Numbered from the stretch's first letter, positions 7,440 through 19,227 are shown. The stretch: 64,000 nt of DNA from Sphingosinicella sp. BN140058 (GCF_004135585.1 NZ_CP035501.1:3667501-3731500), one strand, 5' to 3'. Notes: generated by a model from the letters alone, not told the origin. A program made the numbers and translations.

Positions 7440-8219
7440 GTGAACCTACAATCGGCAATCCTGATGGCCGAGCCGGACGCTCCCGACCAGCCTCCGGCAT
7501 CGGCCTATGCGGCACCGCGACCCACGCTCGCCGTCGCGGGATGGGAGCGCGGGTTGCCCTACGGAGCGACTCAGCGGGTCAACCTCCCGGCGCTGGTCGC
7601 CTCCGCAACAATCGTATCCCTTTTTCTCGGCGCCTTTCTGACCCTCAACACCCTGCCCGATCGGAAGCCCGAGCTTCGTCCGACCGTGGTCGAACTCCTC
7701 TCGCTGGAGTCGCCACCGCCGCCCAGCGTGCCGGAACCCCGGCGGGCCCCTGATGTGCCGGTTGCGGCGCAGCCTGAGCAGGCGGTAGCCGCGCCGCAGG
7801 TCGCGCCCCCATTGGTGGCGCCGAGCTCGCCGCTTCCAATCGCCTCGCCGATCGTCGCGTCGGCGGTCCCGGCCGGTCCTGCTCCGGCTCCGGCCCCTGC
7901 GACTCCGGCACCGGCGCCGGCGCCGCACAAACCGGTGGAGGATGGTGGCCTCGGCGCCCGCATGCTCTCGGCGCCGCCGCCCAAATATCCGCTCGAATCG
8001 CGTCGCAAGCGCGAGCAGGGGATCGTCGCGCTGTCTGTCCTGCTCGGCACCGACGGACGCGTGGAAACGCTCTCGGTGTCGTCGAGCAGCGGCTTCGATC
8101 GGCTCGACAAGGCAGCGCTGAAGGCGGTGCGGGAGTGGCGCTGGGCGCCTTTGGTCCGCAACGGCGCGCCGGTCCAGGTCCGCGGCATCGTCACCATTCC
8201 GTTCCAGCTGCGCGGCTGA
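7440..8219 (+). CDS. tonB: Energy transducer TonB
   Basis: A 259-aa inner-membrane protein that couples proton motive force to the outer-membrane receptor. A single membrane anchor lies near residues 40-60 ([20 protein letters not shown]). A long Pro/Ala-rich periplasmic spacer follows (around residues 75-160), then a C-terminal TonB domain with the conserved [14 protein letters not shown] and [17 protein letters not shown] at 7440, with GGAGG upstream, gives the best start; longer in-frame starts exist. No exbB or exbD is nearby, so those subunits must be encoded elsewhere. Its place between the receptor and piuC suggests a dedicated TonB. Confidence 0.85.
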   Translation: MNLQSAILMAEPDAPDQPPASAYAAPRPTLAVAGWERGLPYGATQRVNLPALVASATIVSLFLGAFLTLNTLPDRKPELRPTVVELLSLESPPPPSVPEPRRAPDVPVAAQPEQAVAAPQVAPPLVAPSSPLPIASPIVASAVPAGPAPAPAPATPAPAPAPHKPVEDGGLGARMLSAPPPKYPLESRRKREQGIVALSVLLGTDGRVETLSVSSSSGFDRLDKAALKAVREWRWAPLVRNGAPVQVRGIVTIPFQLRG

Positions 8220-8226
8220 GCTTGCG

Positions 8227-8910
8227 ATGATGATCGCCATTCCGGGCGTGCTCGATGCCGCCCAGCTGACGCATTTCCGCGAAACGCTCTCCGCGGCCTC
8301 GTGGCAGGACGGCAATGCGACCTCGGGCAGCCAGTCGGCGCTGGCCAAACGCAATCAGCAGCTTGCGGAGACGTCGGCGGCCGCGCGCGAACTCGGCGGG
8401 GCCATCCTCGACAACCTCGGCCGCTCCGCTCTGTTCATCGCGGCGGCGCTGCCGCTCAAGGTCTTTCCGCCCTTGTTCAACCGCTACGAAGGGGGCGGAC
8501 GGTTCGACACCCATGTCGACAATGCGATCCGCTATCAGCGCGGAACCGATTTCCGACTCCGCAGCGATCTGTCGGCAACCCTCTTCCTCAGCGACCCTGA
8601 GGATTATGACGGCGGCGAGCTCGTCGTCGAAGACCATTTCGGCACCCACCGCGTCAAGCTCCCGGCCGGCGACATGGTGCTCTACCCCGCCTCCAGCCTG
8701 CACCACGTCACGCCGGTCACCCGCGGTGCCCGCGTCGCGTCCTTCTTCTGGATCCAGTCGATGGTTCGCGACGAGGGCCAGCGGCGCGCCCTGTTCGATC
8801 TCGACACATCGGTGCAGGCCCTGGCGGGAGAGCTCGGCCAGGACCACAAGGAGGTGGTTCGCCTCACGGGCCTTTATCACAACCTGCTGCGCCGCTGGGC
8901 GGACGCCTGA
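8227..8910 (+). CDS. piuC: PKHD-type Fe(II)/2-oxoglutarate hydroxylase (PiuC/YbiX)
   Basis: A 227-aa member of the PiuC/YbiX family, Fe(II)- and 2-oxoglutarate-dependent dioxygenases encoded beside Fiu/PiuA-type receptors and thought to act on catechol siderophores or their breakdown. The iron ligands are visible: the H-x-D pair in [10 protein letters not shown] (around residue 97), the distal His in [12 protein letters not shown] (around residue 159), and the Arg in TRG that binds 2-oxoglutarate. The length is normal. It starts 7 bp after tonB, so all three genes form one operon. Its 3' end has been partly copied into a decayed duplicate at 9169-9260. Confidence 0.9.
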   Translation: MMIAIPGVLDAAQLTHFRETLSAASWQDGNATSGSQSALAKRNQQLAETSAAARELGGAILDNLGRSALFIAAALPLKVFPPLFNRYEGGGRFDTHVDNAIRYQRGTDFRLRSDLSATLFLSDPEDYDGGELVVEDHFGTHRVKLPAGDMVLYPASSLHHVTPVTRGARVASFFWIQSMVRDEGQRRALFDLDTSVQALAGELGQDHKEVVRLTGLYHNLLRRWADA

Positions 8911-8976
8911 GGCGGGTGAGCGCGCTAATCCTACAGACGCATTAGCGAGCCCTTCCCGAATACCTGTGCACAACAC

Positions 8977-9063
8977 CCGTTCGGGCTGAGCCTGTCGAAG
9001 CCCTTCTTTTCTGCCTTTCACCAGAAGAACAAGGAGGGGCTTCGACAAGCTCAGCCCGAACGG
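8977..9063. repeat. Dispersed sphingomonad-type inverted repeat, copy 1
   Basis: The arms CCGTTCGGGCTGAGCCTGTC (from 8977) and its near-perfect complement (ending around 9062) enclose a short AT-rich middle. The arms continue through GAAGCCC. One mismatch in the stem would pair as G-U in RNA. It sits at the convergent ends of piuC and the duplicated junction and could act as a bidirectional terminator. Confidence 0.8.
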
Positions 9064-9114
9064 TGTGGTGGGGCCATAGTGTCGAGTCACCCCGTGTCAG
9101 GCGGCGCCACCACC

Positions 9115-9180
9115 CTGTTCCGCCATTGCCGCCGCAGCCTTGCTCGGCATCCCGAGGTTGATCGGTCCGGCCCTGGCGGG
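9115..9180 (-). pseudogene. Decayed copy of the apbE 3' end
   Basis: This stretch matches the last ~65 bases of the real apbE (9464-9530) base for base over most of its length (TTCCGCCATTGCCGCCGCAG against TTCCGCCATCGCCGCCGCAG). The position of the apbE stop codon is changed to CAG. It is the left-hand remnant of a tandem duplication covering the piuC-apbE junction. Confidence 0.7.
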
Positions 9181-9260
9181 AGACGTCGGTCCGGACCAAA
9201 TAAGGTGGTTCGCCACACCGGCCTGATCGTAAGCTGCTGCGTCGCTGGGCGGACGCCTGA
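9169..9260 (+). pseudogene. Decayed copy of the piuC 3' end
   Basis: It starts GGCCCTGGCGGGAG and ends CGCTGGGCGGACGCCTGA, like the last ~94 bases of piuC (8817-8910). Substitutions and small deletions in between destroy the frame. The offset from the intact copy is about 350-352 bp. The same offset applies to the following repeat element and to the apbE 3' end, so all three were copied together. Confidence 0.75.
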
Positions 9261-9327
9261 GGCGGGTGAGCGCGCTAATCCTACAGACGCATCAGCGGGC
9301 TCTTTCCGAACACGCGTGCACAAACAC

Positions 9328-9412
9328 CCGTTCGGGCTGAGCCTGTCGAAGCCCTTCTTTTGCCTTTCACCAGAAGACAAGGAGGGGCTTCGGCAAGCTC
9401 AGCGCGAAACGG
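9328..9412. repeat. Dispersed inverted repeat, copy 2 (duplicated, degenerate)
   Basis: Same element as at 8977-9063, carried along by the local duplication. The left arm is intact; the right arm has accumulated changes (CGGCAAGCTCAGCGCGAAAC). This fits a copy that lost selection on its hairpin. Confidence 0.75.
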
Positions 9413-9463
9413 TGTTGTGGAGCCACCGCGTCGAGTAGCCCCGCTCAGGAAGCGCTTCCCTCC

Positions 9464-10366
9464 CTATTCCGCCATCGCCGCCGCAGCCTTGCTCAGCATC
9501 TCGACATGGATCGGGCCGGCCTTGGCGGTGACGAGGGCGGCGACGCCTTTGCGTTCGGCCAGGGCGAGCCCCTCCTCGGGGCCGAGCACGGTGATCGCGG
9601 TCGCCAGAGCGTCCGCGATCATGCAGCTTTCGTGGAGCACCGTCACCGATACGATCTTGTTGTCGACGGGACGCCCGGTGCGCGGATCGAGCGTGTGGGC
9701 GAAGCGCTGCTCGCCCTGCTCGAAATAGCGCCGGTAATCGCCCGACGTGGCGACGGCGAGGCCGTGCAGGGCGATCCGGGTCGGCAGCAGCGCGGACGCC
9801 GGCGGCGCCTCGATGTCGACCCACCAGGGCAGCCCGTCCGCGCGCAGGCCGCGGCCGAGCAACTCGCCGCCGATCTCGACGAGAAAGGACCGCAGCCTGA
9901 AGCCTTCCAGCAGGGCGGCGACTTCGTCGACTGCAAGGCCCTTGGCGATGCCCGACAGATCGAGCTGCAGGCCGCCCGGCTGGCGCAGCCGCCCAGCAAG
10001 CGGATCCGCTTCGAGGCGCTGCCAGCCGCCGTTTTGCCGAGCGGCATCGATCGCAGTCTCGGGCGGCGGCAGCGCTGCCGCAGGGCGCGGGCCGAAGCCC
10101 CAGAGGTCGACCAGCGCTCCGATCGTCGGATCGAAGGCCCCACCTGTCTCTCGTGCCAGCTCGAGGCCGGCGGCAACGACATGGAAGAAGCGGCTTGGCA
10201 CGTCGTGCCAGCTGCCCTCCCGCGCACGGTTGAAGCGCGAGAGCAGCGAACCATCCTGCCAGTGGCTGAGTTCGGCGACGAAAACGTCCAGCAGCGCCTG
10301 GACGCGCCCCTGGAGACCCGCCGGCGCGTCCTGGGCGACGAACTGGATCGACCAGGTCGTGCCCAT
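9464..10366 (-). CDS. apbE: FAD:protein FMN transferase ApbE
   Basis: This enzyme attaches FMN covalently to a Thr or Ser in target proteins exported to or exposed in the periplasm. Seen here: MGTTWSIQF at the N-terminus, GGAFDPTIGALVDLWGF, the DLSGIAKGLAVDEV segment, and the C-terminal HTLDPRTGRPV and the Asp/Ala-rich metal- and FAD-binding stretch ADALATAITV. The only ATG, GTG or TTG in frame after the upstream gene ends is this ATG at 10366. Yet homology-like sequence (VRRPGARIHTLSGE) continues upstream to an ATA codon at 10483 that overlaps the DUF4198 stop as ATAA. The true start may therefore be non-canonical. Last gene of the PepSY-DUF2271-DUF4198-apbE operon. Confidence 0.88.
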   Translation of the reverse strand: MGTTWSIQFVAQDAPAGLQGRVQALLDVFVAELSHWQDGSLLSRFNRAREGSWHDVPSRFFHVVAAGLELARETGGAFDPTIGALVDLWGFGPRPAAALPPPETAIDAARQNGGWQRLEADPLAGRLRQPGGLQLDLSGIAKGLAVDEVAALLEGFRLRSFLVEIGGELLGRGLRADGLPWWVDIEAPPASALLPTRIALHGLAVATSGDYRRYFEQGEQRFAHTLDPRTGRPVDNKIVSVTVLHESCMIADALATAITVLGPEEGLALAERKGVAALVTAKAGPIHVEMLSKAAAAMAE

Positions 10367-10479
10367 CGTCTCGCCCGACAGCGTGTGGATGCGGGCACCG
10401 GGGCGGCGAACGAGGGCGAGCAGATCGACCCGCTGCGGGACGAGGATGCGCGGCGCGTCGGCCGCCGGGGAATGGTCGC

Positions 10480-11391
10480 TTATGGCGTCATAACCTCGAG
10501 AGTCGTGACATAGTTGAATCGGCGACCGCTGACATTTGCAACCGTCGATGTGCCGTCCTGGAAGGTGGCGTTCATCCAGTACAGTCCGGCCGCCGGCCAG
10601 GTTACCGACACTTCGCCGGCTGCATCCGTCTTGGCCACGATCTCGCCCTGCGCGTTGCGGTAGCGCTTCCCGTCGGGGATCAGCCGCACTTCGAGATTGG
10701 CGGCGGGCTTGCCTTCGACCAGGAAGCGGAAGCGGCCGGGTTCGTCGGCGACGAGATCGGCAGGGTGGGTGAGCGGCACCATCTCCAGGCCCTTGCCGGT
10801 CGGCTTGATCTCGCTCGGCTCGCCCAGGGTGACGAAGACTTCGTTGCGGTTCGCAATCTGGGTCAGCTTGACGTCGGTCGCACCTGCGGGAAGTGCGAAA
10901 TCCGGGCCACCCGGCACGAACTTGGCGTTCGCTCCCGGCCGTCCACTCTGGCCCGGTGGCTTGGCTGCCGGGCCGCCGGCACTGGCCGCGCCGGGGGCGC
11001 CCGGCGGACGCATCCCGCCCGGCCCGCCCGGCGGGCGGCCGCCGACACGGTAATCCTCGCCGCCAAGCTTGTAGCTGCCCTGGACGCCCGCATTCTCGAT
11101 CGCGACTCGCCACGTGCCCGGCCTGGTCAGGTGAAGGTCGAAGGTGGAGCGATAACGGCCGGTGATGCCATTCTCGATCCTGGTCTCGCTTCCGTCGGGC
11201 GCGAACGCCTTGACCTGCTCGATGCGGAGCGGCTGGTGGTCGGCGATGAACACGTCGGTAGAGGCGGCGGCATCGAACGAAACCCAGCCATCCTCGCCCG
11301 ACACCGTCGCGGCCGAGGGCTTGATCCACATATTGTGGGCGGCCGCGGGCGCGGCACCGAGCAGCAGAGCCGCGACGATCAGTCTTCTCAT
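10480..11391 (-). CDS. DUF4198 periplasmic protein
   Basis: A 303-aa exported protein. The signal peptide ends at APAAAHNMW, and the mature protein begins HNMWIKPS, the typical His-containing start of DUF4198, a family seen in metal-uptake and siderophore loci. Two beta-rich parts are separated by a Gly/Pro-rich linker (around residues 118-155, GGRPPGGPGGMRPPGAPG) that looks flexible. The C-terminal part (AAGLYWMNATFQDG) resembles an Ig-like carboxypeptidase-regulatory fold. The role is not established; a ligand- or metal-binding partner of the PepSY/DUF2271 reductase is inferred from the operon. Confidence 0.78.
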   Translation of the reverse strand: MRRLIVAALLLGAAPAAAHNMWIKPSAATVSGEDGWVSFDAAASTDVFIADHQPLRIEQVKAFAPDGSETRIENGITGRYRSTFDLHLTRPGTWRVAIENAGVQGSYKLGGEDYRVGGRPPGGPGGMRPPGAPGAASAGGPAAKPPGQSGRPGANAKFVPGGPDFALPAGATDVKLTQIANRNEVFVTLGEPSEIKPTGKGLEMVPLTHPADLVADEPGRFRFLVEGKPAANLEVRLIPDGKRYRNAQGEIVAKTDAAGEVSVTWPAAGLYWMNATFQDGTSTVANVSGRRFNYVTTLEVMTP

Positions 11392-11422
11392 GGACGTGCC
11401 TTTCTACGGACGAATGGCGGCT

Positions 11423-11929
11423 CTACGGACGAATGGCGGCGACGACGGCGCCGAGCTCGGTGGATCCGGATGCGCTGGCCCGCGCGCCCTTGCCGTTCCA
11501 GGTGAAGGGCAGGGTGACGACCTCGCGGCCGCCTTCCTCGCGCGCCGCCTCGACCACGATCCGGTAGGCGCCCGGCGGGAGCGCGCCGAGGTTGAAGCGC
11601 GCGCGCTGCGGGCCCGGCGCGCGGGTGGCGCCGCTGATCCCATTGGCCGGCATCTTCAGGGTGCGACCGCCCTTGCGCCACCAGGCGCGCAGGTCTCGTA
11701 ACCATTTCTGGCCGGCATCCTCGCGATTGTCGGCATCGTACCAGACGGCGAGCGTCCGCGCGGAGGCGCCGGTCGCCGGCTCAAGCCACACGGCGACATA
11801 GGGCTTGTGATACTCCGCGACCTTCAACTGGGGGATGGCGATCGCGATGTCGGCCGTGGCCGCCGCCGCGGGCGAGGCCGCGCCGGTGGCGGCGAGGCCG
11901 GTGATGAGGGTTCGGTGAGAGATCTTCAC
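11423..11929 (-). CDS. DUF2271 periplasmic protein, probable flavinylated subunit
   Basis: A 168-aa protein with a signal peptide ending near AAAATADI. The conserved DUF2271 core follows: KPYVAVWLE, LAVWYDADNREDAGQKWLRD and LRAWWRKGG. Residues 99-102 are SGAT (bases 11624-11635), directly after NGI. This is the form of motif whose Thr receives FMN from ApbE. With apbE two genes downstream, covalent FMN at Thr102 is the natural reading, and the protein probably carries electrons in the periplasm. GTG at 11929 has AGGTGG upstream. It follows the PepSY gene by 8 bp. Confidence 0.8.
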   Translation of the reverse strand: MKISHRTLITGLAATGAASPAAAATADIAIAIPQLKVAEYHKPYVAVWLEPATGASARTLAVWYDADNREDAGQKWLRDLRAWWRKGGRTLKMPANGISGATRAPGPQRARFNLGALPPGAYRIVVEAAREEGGREVVTLPFTWNGKGARASASGSTELGAVVAAIRP

Positions 11930-11937
11930 ATGTCCAC

Positions 11938-12591
11938 CTAATGGATGAAGAGGATGGCGAGGAGGGCGGGGAGCAGCAGGCCGAAGCCGACGATCGGCCA
12001 GGTCGATGGGCGATGCTTGCTGTGCATCTGCAGCAGCAACAGGCCGGTGATCGAGAAGATCAGGCAGGCGACCGCGAACAGGTCGATGAACCACGACCAG
12101 ACCGGGCCGGTGTTGCGGCCCTTGTGGAGGTCGTTGAGATAGGCGATCCAGCCGCGATCGGTGGTCTCGTAGACCGCCTCGCCGCTCGCCCGATCGATCG
12201 TCAGGGTGGCGTCGCCGCCCGGGCGCGGAAGCTCGAGGAAGATCTCCTCCGCCGACCATTCGGCCGGGGTCGCCGGGATCGAGGCGGAGAGCAGCGCCTT
12301 CAACGCCGACCGCGCCGCCTCCGGCAAGGGCGCCTTCTCGCCGTCGCCGATCCTGGCCGAGGCGAGCATGGCGGCGGTCGCCTGATCGAGCGACACCGTC
12401 CTCGTCGCACTCACCGGCTCGGCCGAGATGTCGCCGGCGTGGTTCAGGGTGACTCCGGTGATCGCGAACAGCAGCATTCCCGCCAGGCATGTTGCCGAAC
12501 TGATCCAGTGCCAGCGATGCAGCTGGCGCAGCCAGAAGCCTCGCTTGGATTTGGAATTGGGCTTGGGTTTGATCGGTGTCGCCGCGGTCAT
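11938..12591 (-). CDS. PepSY-associated membrane protein
   Basis: A 217-aa protein with the PepSY_TM layout. A basic cytoplasmic N-terminus with RQLHRWHW precedes a first membrane segment (around residues 30-50, ISSATCLAGMLLFAITGVTL) ending in NHAG. A periplasmic PepSY-like region follows, with TIDRASGEAVYETTDRG, then DLHKGRNTG and two C-terminal membrane segments. The His in LHRWHW and NHAG may bind haem as in related ferric reductases. First gene of the operon with DUF2271, DUF4198 and apbE, so probably the membrane entry point for electrons. A Fur-like site lies 35 bp upstream. Confidence 0.85.
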   Translation of the reverse strand: MTAATPIKPKPNSKSKRGFWLRQLHRWHWISSATCLAGMLLFAITGVTLNHAGDISAEPVSATRTVSLDQATAAMLASARIGDGEKAPLPEAARSALKALLSASIPATPAEWSAEEIFLELPRPGGDATLTIDRASGEAVYETTDRGWIAYLNDLHKGRNTGPVWSWFIDLFAVACLIFSITGLLLLQMHSKHRPSTWPIVGFGLLLPALLAILFIH

Positions 12592-12625
12592 TGCGGCTTG
12601 GGCTAACCGAGCTGCTTTTGATAAT

Positions 12626-12643
12626 CAATCGCAATTGTGATTG
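12626..12643 (-). promoter_or_regulatory. Fur-like palindrome upstream of PepSY operon
   Basis: CAATCGCAATTGTGATTG is an 18-base palindrome with one mismatched pair, within an AT-rich stretch that starts TTTGATAATCAATCG. It lies just upstream of the PepSY start (12591). Together with the Fur box of the receptor gene it suggests joint iron control of both operons. Confidence 0.5.
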
Positions 12644-12694
12644 AGTGTGCCTGCGATACGAAAGAGGCCGAAAGCTTGCCGCAGCCTCCCTCAC

Positions 12695-12778
12695 CCGTTC
12701 GGGCTGAGCCCGTCGAAGCCCTCCTTTTGCTTGTGTGCCAAAGATTAAGGAGGGCTTCGACAAGCTCAGCCCGAACGG
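12695..12778. repeat. Dispersed inverted repeat, copy 3
   Basis: Same family as at 8977-9063: the left arm CCGTTCGGGCTGAGCCCGTC and the complementary right arm ending CCCGAACGG at 12778. It sits between the PepSY operon promoter and the end of the DUF2264 gene and separates the iron locus from the polysaccharide locus. Confidence 0.8.
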
Positions 12779-12830
12779 TTCTTGTCATCGTCTCTGTACG
12801 CCAACCTTTCAGATGGCCTTTCCATTCCCA

Positions 12831-14099
12831 TCAATAATCGACGTAATAATCCTTCGGAAACGCGTCCCCCGCAAAAGCCTTGCGCGAAGTCCAGGCTTGT
12901 GGCGGCGCGGTCCAGTAGCTGTCCTCACCCGGCAATCCGAGCGCGATCAGGCTTTCCGCCGCGATATACATGCTGCCGGCGTTGGAATACCAATCGCCGA
13001 GATGCGGCTGGTGATCGGTGAAGCCGATCGTCAGATAGCCCTTGGCGTCGAAATTGCCGGAATGGCGAAAGACCGCACGCTGGGCCGCCAGCGTCGCGGC
13101 GCGGACCTGGCCTTCCGGCAGCGTCTTGGGCAGCGCCTTGCGCCAGGCGAGCAGGCCCAGCGGTTGGAACGCGGCAGTGCGATAGGTGAGCGAACGGCCG
13201 ATCGGCGCATAGCTTCCGTCGGGTGCGATCATCCGCTCCAGATGCTCGCCGTAGCGCTGCATCCGCTTGGTTGCCTGGGCGAGCAGATCGGTAGTGGCGA
13301 GGCTGTTGAACTTGGCGCCGGTCGCGACCAGCACCTCCAGGATCTCGACCAGCATCGGATGGATCACATAGGACCCGTAGAAATCGTAATGGAAGCGCGG
13401 ACCGTCGGCATACCAGCCGTCGCCGACATACCATTCGTTGATCTTGCGAATGGCAAGATCGATCCGCACCGGATCCCATTTCTCGCCGACCGACAGCAGG
13501 AATGCCTCGTTCATCGCCGCGAACAGCAGCCAGTTGGTATAAGGCGGCGAGAAGCGCCGCAGCCCCTTGATCTCGGCAATGATGCGCTGCTTGGTCGCGG
13601 AATCGAGCGGCGCCCACAGAGCCTTGGGTGCGCGCAGCAGCGCATTGGTGAAGTAAGCGGAGTCGACCAAAGCCTGCGGCTCGACGCTCCACAGCAGGTA
13701 ATCGGGGCTGCCCGGATCGACGGAATGGGCATAGCTTGCCAGCGCCTGCTGCCTCAGCCGCGCACGCAGCCGTCCTTCGGCTCCGTCGTCATCGGCGAGC
13801 GCCAGCCAGGGTGCGATACCCGAGATCAGCCGCCCGAAGCACTCAAGGTAGGCGACCTTGGCATTGCGGCCGTCCCAACTCGGGCTGAGTTCCGGCGCGA
13901 AGACGGCGTGGAGCCGCCCCTCGGACATCGGCCCGAGCACCGGCGCCGACATCCTGCCGAGCAGATCGACCATGTAGGCCCGGTCGGCGGAGCCTTCCGG
14001 CAGATCGACTTGTGCCCTCCCGCCCTTCGGCTTCGCTGCAACCGACGGCGCGGCGACGAGCGCGCCGGCGCCCAGCGCCAGGAAGTCGCGTCTCTCCAT
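12831..14099 (-). CDS. DUF2264 protein (polysaccharide locus)
   Basis: A 422-aa secreted protein. The N-terminus MERRDFLALGAGALVAAPS has the twin-arginine-like RRDF pattern of a Tat signal. The body has typical DUF2264 phrases such as TNWLLFAAMNEAFLL, WYVGDGWYADGPRFHYDFY and GRSLTYRTAAFQPL, pointing to an (alpha/alpha)6-type fold. The family co-occurs with pectin and rhamnogalacturonan degradation genes, and a glycan-active role is inferred without a known reaction. It is the third gene of the operon GH2-DUF4861-DUF2264, 17 bp after DUF4861. Confidence 0.85.
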   Translation of the reverse strand: MERRDFLALGAGALVAAPSVAAKPKGGRAQVDLPEGSADRAYMVDLLGRMSAPVLGPMSEGRLHAVFAPELSPSWDGRNAKVAYLECFGRLISGIAPWLALADDDGAEGRLRARLRQQALASYAHSVDPGSPDYLLWSVEPQALVDSAYFTNALLRAPKALWAPLDSATKQRIIAEIKGLRRFSPPYTNWLLFAAMNEAFLLSVGEKWDPVRIDLAIRKINEWYVGDGWYADGPRFHYDFYGSYVIHPMLVEILEVLVATGAKFNSLATTDLLAQATKRMQRYGEHLERMIAPDGSYAPIGRSLTYRTAAFQPLGLLAWRKALPKTLPEGQVRAATLAAQRAVFRHSGNFDAKGYLTIGFTDHQPHLGDWYSNAGSMYIAAESLIALGLPGEDSYWTAPPQAWTSRKAFAGDAFPKDYYVDY

Positions 14100-14116
14100 G
14101 GGCTCGCTCCTCGATT

Positions 14117-15036
14117 TCAGCGCTTCGGGGAAGATGGCGGGGTGAAGGTCACCGGCTCCGCAGCGACATAGGCGTCCCATGCGGCGCGGGTGCGAAAGCC
14201 GCCCTCGCCGAGATCCCAGGCCGACCCGGAATAATAGACGAAGGGCTTTCCTGGCTGGACGTTGAGCAGCACCAGGTAATTGTCGGCGTCGTTGCGAATG
14301 TCGGCGATCATTGCCGGATCGACCCTGAGGGCAATCGCCATGCGGCCGTGGTGCGGATCGGCCGGGCCCCAGAAGGAGAGGATGCCGCGGGCACGATCGA
14401 CGGTCAGTTCCCCGCCGTCGCCGGCCGCGCGCCTGCCGATGCCGATGCCGACGATCAGCGGGCCAGGCTTGTCGGAGCGCAGGGTGGAGACCATGCGGGT
14501 GAAGTGGGTGCCGAGCGGCAGGGTGAAGCGCCGCGTCTCCCACACCGAACGACCGACGTCGATCGGCCACGGCGCATAATCGACCTCGAAATCCGCAGCA
14601 GCGGGACCGTTGCTGAGGATGCGGTGAGCACGGTAATTGCGTGACGTCCACAGCTTGTTGTCGTGCCAGATGCCAAGCCCGCCGGCCCCGCGCGCCGAGC
14701 CGACATTGTAGAAATCGATGCCTTCGCCATGATATCGATGCTGGTCGCCGCTGCGCAGCTGGCGATCCATGAACAGCCAGGCGACGTTCTTGCCCCAGCT
14801 GTCGATTCCCGAGCCGGACGGCGGCTCGGCCGCCTCGAGCGCACGGCCGTAGATGCGGTGGGCGGTGCGGTCATTCTCCCACAGCAGATCGTCGTAGCGA
14901 TAATCGGCGATCATCACGGTGGCACGCGGCGTGCGATCCGGAGCCGGCGGCAGCGGCCCTTCGACGGGAGGCAGTTGCGCGGAGGTCATTCCGGCAAATA
15001 GCAGCAAGGGCAGCGCGGCGAGCAGCGGCCGGCGCA

Positions 15037-15037
<1 letters not shown>
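14117..15037 (-). CDS. DUF4861 protein
   Basis: A 306-aa exported protein. A signal peptide ends near GMTSAQLPP. Characteristic phrases are MIADYRYDDLLWENDRTAHRIYG, SWGKNVAWLFMD and YHGEGIDFYNVGSARGAGG. DUF4861 members occur almost only in gene clusters for plant polysaccharide breakdown. The domain is beta-rich and its reaction is unknown; binding or isomerising an oligosaccharide is a guess. Its ATG overlaps the stop codon of the GH2 gene by one base, so the two are translationally coupled. Confidence 0.82.
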
Positions 15038-18391
<3,354 letters not shown>

Positions 18392-19174
18392 ATGACAAGT
18401 CGGCTTGCGGCGCCCCGAGCGACCGGCGGACGTGGTGAGGGCGGTGAAAGAGCGTCCTCGATGACCGACGATCTTTTCGCCAAGTTCGAGGCGGAGATCC
18501 GCTCGGGTGCGCTTGCGCCCGGTTCTCGGCTGCCGACGCAGAAGGAGATCGCGCTGAGCGAGGCCGTCAGCCGCACCGTGGTGCGGGAAGCCTTTGCCCG
18601 GCTGGCGGCGCAGGGGCTTACCGTATCCCGCCAGGGCTCCGGCGTGTTCGTCGCCGACACCGCCGAATATCGCGCCTTTCAAATCACCCGCGACGAGCTC
18701 AACGAGCTTGCCGACGTGATCAAGCTTCTCGAGATGCGGCTGGCGGTCGAAACCGAAATGGCCGGGCTCGCCGCGTCGCGGCGGACCACTGCCGACATCG
18801 GCGCGATCCAGGAAGCATTGCAGGACATGGTCGAGGCGATCGACGATCCGGTCGCGTCCGCAAAGGCCGATGCGTCCTTCCACCTCGCCATCGCTCGGGC
18901 GACCCAGAACGATTATTACGTCCGCCTCGTCGATTTCCTCGGGCTTCGGCTCGTGCCGCCGCGTAACCTTTACCTGCGCGATCAGCCGCGCGAGGCCCAC
19001 GACGCTTACGTCGCCCGCGTGCTGGGGGAGCATGAAGCGATCGTCGACGCGATCGTTCGAATGGATCCGGCGCGTGCGCGGGAGGCGGCGCGGCACCACA
19101 TGCAGGAGAGCCTCAGCCGGCACTCCATGCTCTCGGCCAGCGCCCGCATCCGCGATCGCGCATCCGAGAGTTGA
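18392..19174 (+). CDS. GntR/FadR-type transcriptional regulator
   Basis: A 260-aa regulator. The N-terminal winged helix has LPTQKEIALSEAVSRTVVREAFARL (around residues 45-70) and GLTVSRQGSGVFV. The C-terminal FCD ligand domain has the metal-binding Asp/His pattern seen in FHLAIARATQN and RHHMQESL. FadR-type members in such loci usually respond to uronate or ketodeoxyuronate intermediates and repress uptake and catabolic genes. GGAG six bases before the ATG at 18392 sets the start. It lies between the GH2 operon and the GH105-kduI genes and probably controls both and the receptor at 21489. Confidence 0.85.
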   Translation: MTSRLAAPRATGGRGEGGERASSMTDDLFAKFEAEIRSGALAPGSRLPTQKEIALSEAVSRTVVREAFARLAAQGLTVSRQGSGVFVADTAEYRAFQITRDELNELADVIKLLEMRLAVETEMAGLAASRRTTADIGAIQEALQDMVEAIDDPVASAKADASFHLAIARATQNDYYVRLVDFLGLRLVPPRNLYLRDQPREAHDAYVARVLGEHEAIVDAIVRMDPARAREAARHHMQESLSRHSMLSASARIRDRASES

Positions 19175-19187
19175 CCGACGCTCGCGC

Positions 19188-19198
19188 TTGTATGATAA
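19188..19198 (+). promoter_or_regulatory. TTGTATGATAA candidate GntR operator
   Basis: It lies 30 bp upstream of the GH105 start. The 8-mer TTGTATGA recurs in complement (TCATACAA) at 21403-21410 before the TonB receptor. ATAC/GTAT-type sites are typical of FadR-family regulators of uronate genes, so the local GntR protein is the likely binder. Confidence 0.45.
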
Positions 19199-19227
19199 CT
19201 CTGCTCCAACAATAAGGAGCGGGGGCG

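Noticed and set aside
9464..11329. One 621-codon protein joining DUF4198 antisense-frame sequence with ApbE
   Set aside because: The first half is the DUF4198 gene read in the wrong frame; only the part after about 10483 is ApbE-like.
11423..12763. One 446-codon protein covering PepSY and DUF2271
   Set aside because: The upstream half is PepSY DNA in another frame. GTG at 11929 with its own ribosome binding site and a signal peptide starts the real DUF2271 protein.
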